In this document: piece after piece, positions 58,966-64,000 of the stretch
Numbering within the stretch: the stretch's first letter is position 1
Layout of the letters: each line of letters starts with the position of its first letter
NCBI RefSeq assembly: GCF_000002235.5
Contig: NW_022145613.1
Location: forward strand, 8,494,429-8,558,428
Length of the DNA: 64,000 nucleotides
Source of the DNA: Strongylocentrotus purpuratus
Lineage: Eukaryota > Echinodermata > Echinoidea > Camarodonta > Strongylocentrotidae
Direction of reading: 5' to 3'
The notes under the pieces: generated by a model
The model's input: the letters and a program-made list of their open reading frames with translations, nothing else
Told to the model about the DNA's origin: nothing
Databases searched by the model: none
Position numbers and translations under genes: made by a program

Positions 58966-59025
58966 AAGATGACACCTGCTACTCCACCTCCACCTACAAG
59001 TGATGGACAGCCAGAGAATGTCAAG
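58966..59025 (+). CDS. Repeated proline-rich exon, copy 4
   Basis: Exon again unchanged although the preceding intron has diverged. The donor GTACATGA is kept, and then the downstream intron is unrelated to the repeat unit, so this is the original right-hand end of the array. Confidence 0.6.
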
Positions 59026-59115
59026 GTACATGAACACCCAAATGTTTCTATTACTTTAATGGTTATACTGTAAATGACTCTTTGTTTTAACATTGTATAT
59101 TCTCTCATCTTTCAG

Positions 59116-59169
59116 AAATCAATAGCCTCTAGCTGTTCAAGTTCGGCATTAGAAGGGACAGATACACTG
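59116..59169 (+). CDS. 54-nt exon following the array
   Basis: Preceded by TCTCATCTTTCAG and followed by GTAGGT. In the frame that continues the repeated exons (phase 0) it reads KSIASSCSSSALEGTDTL, a Ser-rich 18-residue peptide. The matching phase and the short 90-bp intron after exon copy 4 support a single plus-strand transcript. The rest of that gene is not evident in the window. Confidence 0.55.
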
Positions 59170-59189
59170 GTAGGTTTAATGAATCCTAA

Positions 59190-59770
59190 GGCATGTTTCC
59201 TTGATCCGTCTTAGGATCCGTCTGTACGTACAAACATATGTCTGCCCATTCGTACTTCTGTTCGTTTTTTTTTTTTTTTTGTCATTCTCGCAATAACTTT
59301 AAGACTTGAAACTTTGTTCAGGTATGCATATAGAAATCACTGTGATTCATGAAAATTGGGGTCATGAGGTCAAAGTTCAAAGGTCACAGAGATCATTGGA
59401 TATCGGTGATAACTCAATGGTTTGACATAGCAACTTTAAATTTTGGTTCTGTATGCGTATAGGATACACAATGTTGTGAGTAAATTTTGAGGGTGATTTG
59501 GACAAAGGCCATAGAGATTATTTAACACATGAATTAGTTCCTACTTGCAATAACGAAATGGCAAATTATTGTCCGATTAAGATCAAATGCAAATGGGAAG
59601 CACAGTGATCTGTTAACATTTTTGGTTCATTATGCTAAATATCAAAGGTCATTGAAAGCAATATGACTGAAATATCATGCAAAACTACCATGTGTATAAA
59701 CTCGAATATGTATTTCACCCGAAATGTCAGCAGGCTACTAAATGGAGATGTAACGCACACTTTATTTCTT
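59190..59770 (+). repeat. Dispersed-repeat-like sequence with AGGTCA motifs
   Basis: Contains a T16-like run (59267-59283), then TCTCGCAATAACTTTAAGAC..TTTGTTCAGGTATGCAT..GGGGTCATGAGGTCAAAG..AAGGTCACAGAGATCATTGG. Such GGTCA-rich wording recurs in dispersed repeats of marine invertebrates as I recall them. No terminal structure was resolved and no coding was found. Confidence 0.45.
59367..59386 (+). promoter_or_regulatory. Three nuclear-receptor half-sites at DR1 spacing
   Basis: AGGTCA (59367-59372), AGTTCA (59374-59379) and AGGTCA (59381-59386) lie in line with one base between each, so two overlapping DR1 elements are formed. DR1 is the known binding arrangement of HNF4, RXR and COUP-TF receptors. 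Whether it functions is unknown. It lies inside an apparently dispersed repeat. Confidence 0.45.
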
Positions 59771-59775
59771 GTTCT

Positions 59776-60168
59776 TTAACCCATTCAGGATGAATGAACA
59801 CATTTTGTGCTTTGGTTCAATAACTTTATGATTCAAGGCTCTAAAAAATACAGACATCCATGAGCAGAAGTAGAACAAAAATCTACACAAAATCTGACCA
59901 ATGTTATTGTGTAACCATTAGTCGTTCGATGTAGAGAATTTTTAAAAATAGAATAATCACTAAAATTGGCAACACAATAATCAGTTAGAAGTCACTATTT
60001 TTCTACATCAATTGGCAACTTCTGACTTTTAAACACATTTTTCAACAATCGAGATTCAATTTGACCGATATATTGTAATAATTGGATTTAAAAATCTAAT
60101 GTTGCCAATTTTAGGAAGAAATAGTGGTTGAATATGATCTAAAATTATTCCTGTCTTGAATGGGTTAA
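59776..60168. mobile_element. 393-bp TTAA-flanked (piggyBac-like) non-autonomous element
   Basis: Flanked by TTAA at both sides (59776-59779, 60165-60168). The ends are CCCATTCAGGATGAATGAAC and the complement-type CCTGTCTTGAATGGG. The interior is AT-rich with further inverted words (AAAAATAG..CTATTTTT) and no coding sequence. A TTAA duplication plus CCC-initial termini is the piggyBac pattern. Confidence 0.75.
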
Positions 60169-60300
60169 CAGCATGATCAGTGCATGTACAAGAAGATCAT
60201 GAAGAAAATGAGAATCAAAAGTCATCATCCTTAAAAGGATATGTGTGGGTTGTGTGATAACTACACCAATGCTGTAGGACTACATTGTACACAAGGATTT

Positions 60301-60700
60301 GCTTCATATAATTCACAGGGGTGAAATTGCCGAAGTCAGACAAATAAAAGCCCAGTCCAAACAAGAAGCTAAGACAAATGACAAAAAAGAGGTGCCACAT
60401 TCGACTTGCAGCAAGTAATTTTTAAAGGAACATTTCTGTGACATTGTTTATGAGGAGACAACTCACATTGTCGTTCATGTTGGAACAAACAATTTGAAGA
60501 GTGGACTCTGGGAAAGAGACGCACATGATTATGTTACACTTATAAACACACTGAGAGAATTATTTAGAAGTGCTTGGATTACATTTTCTGCTATTTTGCC
60601 GCGATGGGACAGTAATAAACTATACTATTCACAGGAGTGAAACAAGAACTTAAGACAAATGACAAAAAAAGATGTGCCATATTCGACTTTTCTTACCAAA
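60301..60700 (+). repeat. ~75-bp direct repeat around the SGNH fragment
   Basis: ATTCACAGGGGTGAAA..AAGACAAATGACAAAAAAGAGGTGCCACATTCGACTT (about 60310-60408) is repeated as ATTCACAGGAGTGAAAC..GACAAATGACAAAAAAAGATGTGCCATATTCGACTT (about 60627-60690). The copies bracket the SGNH-like coding stretch. Confidence 0.75.
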
Positions 60701-60725
60701 AACAAACAGCTAGGTCTGAAGGTGA
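60419..60725 (+). pseudogene. SGNH/GDSL hydrolase-like fragment, retroelement-type
   Basis: An open stretch with no clear start reads YEETTHIVVHVGTNNLKSGL then DAHDYVTLINTLRELF and WITFSAILPRWDSNKLYYSQ, with a stop at 60638. VHVGTN is block III of SGNH hydrolases and ILPRWD matches the following strand. CAIFDF, seen in another frame just downstream (about 60680-60700), continues the same fold. In animals this variety is usually carried by non-LTR retrotransposons and related repeats, where it acts as an esterase-like accessory domain. The frame change and the missing N-terminal GDS block mark it as a relic. Confidence 0.6.
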
Positions 60726-61456
60726 TAGCAATGGTTACTGTTATTTCTCCAATGAGTCCGTAACCAAGAGAGTATCGTGCAAAGATAGCGTCATACCTGC
60801 TTGACTATCTGCATGAAGTTGATGACAATGGCGACATTTGGTCCTGAATCTCCAAGAGTATGCTGCTGAACCATTACTAGTATGGGAAACTGTTGATTCA
60901 GCTGGAAGGAAGCTTGGACGAGAATTGCACATGCCATGGAACAAAAAAATCAGAGTCTGCAACAATGCTGGCAGTAATTAGAACTGAAGCATTTGGGCCA
61001 CATGCACATCCACAGCTCACAGGCAGGTTGTCCTCAGGAATCCAAAGCCTACATTAAGCAGATTTATCTGAGAGCTTACAAAGGTAATAGGTTTAATATT
61101 CCATTCAAAAAATCTGCTTGGAGTATCTAAATGTGCCTCAAATGCAGATGATGACCTATGGTGGCAGCCCTCTCAAGTATTAGGAGTTTTAGAGGGCATT
61201 CGAGAACTTGATCGACTGTCCAGTATTCCAGATAGTGCCAAGCTAACCCACCTACTCCACTACTGTGAATTTTTCCTACTTGTAGACCTCTTATGGGACA
61301 ACAGGTCTGCATGCTAGCAATGATTCTCTCTCACTGATTCTTCTCATCTCGGCTCTGAGGCTCACTCTTCAAGATAATGTTGTCATGAACAGTGAGTGTG
61401 ACTCGATGCATGCCACTGACAATGGGCATGTATGGCTGTGATGGGGGTATGGATAG
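60726..61456. other. Short protein-like patches, not assignable
   Basis: Around 61150-61290 the plus strand reads QPSQVLGVLEGIRELDRLSS then IPDSAKLTHLLHYC before a stop, protein-like but unknown. On the minus strand an 87-codon frame (61331-61594) is also open. Neither has a recognisable domain. Confidence 0.35.
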
Positions 61457-61966
61457 CGGGATCGCATCTCCATCGACCACCCCATTGTCGATGAGAGGGC
61501 CTACTCCCTGGTATCGGCGGCGGGTGATGAGGGCATCAACAAATTGCCGAATGATGAAATCAAGACGGCCAGCCATGGGTTCATCTTCACCCACACGCCC
61601 CTACCAAGAGACCACACGCCAGGCTCTGTGGGGAGGAAGCGACCGATGGAAGAGCCCCGAACTAGCGGTAGCGATGTCGACAGGGTCCTGGACGCCATGG
61701 CAGCCATGGAAAGGAGGTTCTCAACCGAGGTGAGCTCGCTCCGGGAGGAGGTGAAGACACTCCAACATTCTGTGGAGCAGCTTTGCAACCAAACCGAACA
61801 GAACAGCGGCGAGGCCCGTATATTTACGGAGGATGTTCAACTGGACATCGTGAAAGGTGTCAACCATTTATCGGGACTCATTCAATTAAGACAGGAGAAG
61901 ATACACAAGGCATCGTGTATCTTGCAGGATTTGTTGTCAGCTCCTCGGCCCGCTTCAAGTAATTAG
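61457..61966 (+). CDS. Unknown coiled-coil protein, C-terminal part
   Basis: The frame is open from just after a stop at 61454 to the stop ending at 61966 (169 codons). No ATG start is obvious before residue 60, so this may be a terminal exon or a 5-prime truncated copy. It begins RDRISIDHPIVDERAYSLVS and has a basic SVGRKRPMEEPRTSGSD segment. A heptad-like coiled coil follows (LDAMAAMERRFSTEVSSLRE, EEVKTLQHSVEQLCNQTEQN) and a helical tail ends in SAPRPASSN. GC content is higher than in neighbouring DNA. No stop or frame break interrupts it, unlike nearly all neighbours. Family not recognised. It could be a host gene exon or a TE protein. Confidence 0.5.
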   Translation, partial: RDRISIDHPIVDERAYSLVSAAGDEGINKLPNDEIKTASHGFIFTHTPLPRDHTPGSVGRKRPMEEPRTSGSDVDRVLDAMAAMERRFSTEVSSLREEVKTLQHSVEQLCNQTEQNSGEARIFTEDVQLDIVKGVNHLSGLIQLRQEKIHKASCILQDLLSAPRPASSN

Positions 61967-62449
61967 TCTCTAAACTGTGCCATTTATTTGGATATTACTT
62001 TTCCGGATTATTTTCATCAGATGTTTTACTCTCTGTCCCTTTTTTTCTTCTGAATTGTTTGATGGAGATTAATCATTCAACCTGTTAAGGCGTCCAGCGT
62101 ACGATGTGATTGAGATGTTTTAAACTTTAAATCAATTTTTGTGCATATAGTTAGCGGCCGCGTATTGTTTTTGATATCTTACACGGTTTCACCCGTATTG
62201 TTGAGAAGTTGTTGAGACTAAAGATTTTTTCACACGGTAATATGCATGAGCAAATTACCGAATTCAATAGGCCAGTTTCGGCGGTTACGTAATGCACGGT
62301 TACTGTAACCAGGTGGGTCAAGCTTTTGTCAAACCACCATTTTTAATCTGTGCGTTGTGTATTAGACCGATGGTTCTTGCCGTTAAATTTCATTAATAAT
62401 TTTCTATCGACGCCGCGTTTGTATATTTGGATTTCTGTTTTTGAAGGAA
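61967..62449. other. Spacer, no feature
   Basis: Unique sequence with a TTACGTAATGCACGG word near 62280. Nothing supported. Confidence 0.45.
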
Positions 62450-62641
62450 ATGTCTTCCAACTTGACGTTCAGCAAGTAGAATATCAAGCAGCTGCGAGAT
62501 TTTCTTCGAAACAGAGGAGTTTTGTGCATGGGATACAACAAGGAAAGACTTGTAAGATTAGCGTCTGCGGTAGCGGACATTAGCCTGCCTGTCGACCCGG
62601 TCCTATCAGGCCCGTCTCACTCTGACACTACTGTGCTTTGA
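62450..62641 (+). pseudogene. SAP-like N-terminal fragment of a SAP/SWIM protein
   Basis: From ATG at 62450: MSSNLTFSK, an in-frame stop (62477-62479), then NIKQLRDFLRNRGVLCMGYN and KERLVRLASAVADISLPVDP, ending at 62641. The LRDFLRxRGVxxxGYxKxxLVxLA pattern is that of a SAP-type helix-extended-helix DNA-binding motif. Proteins of this family in aquatic invertebrates pair it with a SWIM zinc finger, found here just downstream. The internal stop suggests a dead copy. Confidence 0.55.
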
Positions 62642-62662
62642 AAACTGCAACGTACATGTTTT

Positions 62663-63002
62663 TTGTTCAGTAAACCAACAGAACTCCCCAGGTACACTTC
62701 TAAGTTTGACGATATTCCAGACTTTGGAATCTATGACGTTTTTAATTATTTAGTAGAAAATAGAGCAGACTATAAGCTTTCAAGAGTTTTGAGGACTTTC
62801 ATCTTTTTGCCGATAGAAATGTGGAGAAGCTCGAGTACAATCCCCTCTCTGCAGATAGCGACTTGTGTGTTTTTAGAGCACAGGTCAAACCAACGCAAAA
62901 AGACAAAACATATCTGAACAAAGCAACATATTCTTCCTGGCTAATTATGACAAAGGAGCTCAGTGAAATAAGCATTGCTTATTGTGAATGTCCTGGAGGT
63001 TA
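62663..63002 (+). pseudogene. SWIM zinc-finger region of the same SAP/SWIM family
   Basis: Follows an acceptor-like TTTTTTGTTCAG. The first frame reads KFDDIPDFGIYDVFNYLVEN (to about 62800). The homology then continues in another frame with FHLFADRNVEKLEYNPLSAD, VKPTQKDKTYLNKATYSSWL and SIAYCECPGG. The CxCPGG is the first half of a SWIM (CxCx(n)CxH) finger. The exon seems to stop at GGAG|GTTAAGT, so the C-x-H half would be in a following exon not identified here. There is one frame break near 62800. Confidence 0.6.
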
Positions 63003-63089
63003 AGTAAACTCTAAATGGTAGTAAAGGCTTGTCAGTAACTTGGTAAATAACATTAACAAGCGAGGTATAAGACAAGGAAATTTTCAGAT

Positions 63090-63284
63090 TAGATTTGTCA
63101 AAAACAAAGTCTGTATGACATTGAGATCTGAGCTTAATCCCGTTTTGATCAGTGGAAGGCCTGAAGGTTCTATGAAAACTTGTGACTATATTTTGGGATA
63201 TAGCCAGGCTACAAAAGAAATGTACAAACAACATGCTGAATGCTACTACAAGCTGATTTGTAGTCGTTATAATGTACGTGGGTA
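63090..63284 (+). other. Exon-like open block, unknown
   Basis: Bounded on the left by GGAAATTTTCAG (acceptor-like, to 63089). It reads IRFVKNKVCMTLRSELNPVL, ISGRPEGSMKTCDYILGYSQ, ATKEMYKQHAECYYKLICSR to a stop at 63283-63285. The protein-like composition suggests an exon, perhaps a displaced part of the SAP/SWIM gene. No domain was recognised. Confidence 0.35.
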
Positions 63285-63346
63285 AATTTGACACCATACA
63301 TGATCAAATTTATTGACTATGACAGATACTTTAAATGCATAATCTC

Positions 63347-63350
<4 letters not shown>

Positions 63351-63390
<40 letters not shown>
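63351..63390. repeat. (TA)n microsatellite
   Basis: About 40 bp of alternating TA. The Tyr-Ile frames are its translations. Confidence 0.95.
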
Positions 63391-63392
<2 letters not shown>

Positions 63393-64000
63393 CGTGGATG
63401 GTACCTTTGGGAGACAATAGGGGGTTTGAGCAGGTATATTACGGAGACAAAATGAATAGGGAGACAATTTTGTGTCTCCCTAACGTTTCAGCATGTATTT
63501 TACGTACTTTCCAAACAGATCAGCTCAGTTCAACACATATCGGTTGCATCCGTTTTTCCCCGCTTGTTTCATAGCCTGGTCCATTATATTGAGGGGGTCA
63601 ATAAATTGCAGATAATCAAAGGGACATTTTGTCTCCCTATATTTGGCGTAGTTACAAAACTACATTGTGGAGACTTCATGTTTTTTCTTAATTACTAAAA
63701 AACTAGGCTCTATATTTTCATTATATTACATGTGGGGGTCTTTTTTTCGTATTTGTGAGAAACTGACACAGAATTTAAAAAAAGTTTTGGCTCCATGTTA
63801 AATATACACCCCTTTTGGAACAAAATTTTGTCAAAAAATCGTGACGTCATCACCCCCATATATCAGTGCATACTAAATGCACGTACATGCAATGTGCATG
63901 TGCTGCGCTGTCATGTCGATGTACCAGAGGCTACTGATGATGTGATGTCTTCTATCACAACGAGATCAGAGGAGCGGACCCCTATTCGCTGCAAAACATC
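63391..64000. other. Window end, repeats of GGGAGACAAAAT words
   Basis: GGGAGACAATAGG, GGAGACAAAATGAATAGGGAGACAATTTTGTGTCTCCCT and TTTTGTCTCCCTATATT form direct and inverted copies within 300 bp (63409-63650). This suggests a small hairpin element. No gene was recognised to the end of the window. Confidence 0.45.

Larger units (their letters stand above)
57600..59036 (+). repeat. Tandem array of 433-bp units, each with one exon
   Basis: Four exon starts are spaced exactly 433 bp apart (57667, 58100, 58533, 58966). Each unit has intron sequence ending TTATAATTCCTATTTCAG, a 60-nt exon, and a GTACATGA donor. The first intron copy lacks about 15 bp (before 57630). The intron between exons 3 and 4 carries several substitutions, while the one between 2 and 3 looks identical to that between 1 and 2. 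That pattern implies repeated unequal crossing-over, the newest copies being 1-3. The array starts exactly where the LZTR1 fragment ends. Confidence 0.92.

Noticed and set aside
57667-59025. CRISPR-like array (regular spacing of a short identical block)
   Set aside because: The spacers are themselves repeated and the blocks have eukaryotic splice sites; this is a tandem exon duplication.
63267-63574. Tyr-Ile repeat proteins
   Set aside because: Translation of the (TA)n microsatellite.

Overview
The window is eukaryotic, intron-bearing, repeat-dense DNA, most likely from a marine deuterostome invertebrate. A sea urchin is the best guess. The reasons are many long (CT)n/(GA)n, (TAG)n, (GAA)n and (GGT)n microsatellites, tRNA-derived SINEs, palindromic Tc1/mariner-like and TTAA-flanked elements, GT-AG exon structures, and an animal LZTR1-type Kelch/BTB sequence. 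The species call is inference; no rRNA, mitochondrial or marker gene is present.

Region 1-52 kb: no host coding gene could be recognised. It is AT-rich unique DNA broken by simple repeats and mobile elements. These include SINE-like pieces near 4.6, 5.2, 21.3 and 22.1 kb, and two 933-bp palindromic elements with TA target sites (8831-9763, 16216-17148). There is a GC-rich palindromic family near 12.4 and 29.9 kb, a foldback at 11.7-12.1 kb, and several MITEs. A young non-autonomous LTR element lies on the minus strand (25309-29435) with 1424-bp LTRs that look identical and a 4-bp target-site duplication. A 495-bp GAA tract (30.36-30.85 kb) and a GGT minisatellite (33.7-34.3 kb) follow. A TTAA-flanked element is present twice in opposite orientation (46.5-47.0 and 48.9-49.4 kb), and a decayed LINE reverse transcriptase lies at 50.7-51.6 kb. 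A CpG-richer block at 23.07-23.6 kb ends in a very good minus-strand splice donor and may be a distant first exon.

Region 52-64 kb: almost all protein-like sequence is here and nearly all on the plus strand. In order: a duplicated 90-nt exon; two SAM-like segments bracketing a LINE ORF1 piece; a C2H2/acidic fragment; two copies of a transposase-associated N-terminal domain flanking a PIF/Harbinger DDE fragment; a minus-strand, intronless, frame-broken LZTR1 segment; a tandem array of four 433-bp units each carrying one 60-nt proline-rich in-frame exon, followed by a different 54-nt exon; a TTAA (piggyBac-like) element; an SGNH-hydrolase fragment; an intact unrecognised coiled-coil reading frame; and SAP and SWIM-zinc-finger pieces.

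Most of these are relics. The exon array (57.6-59.2 kb) and the coiled-coil frame (61457-61966) are the best candidates for sequence still used by a host gene. The array is the most unusual structure: exact 433-bp periodicity, preserved splice sites, and exon lengths that keep the frame.
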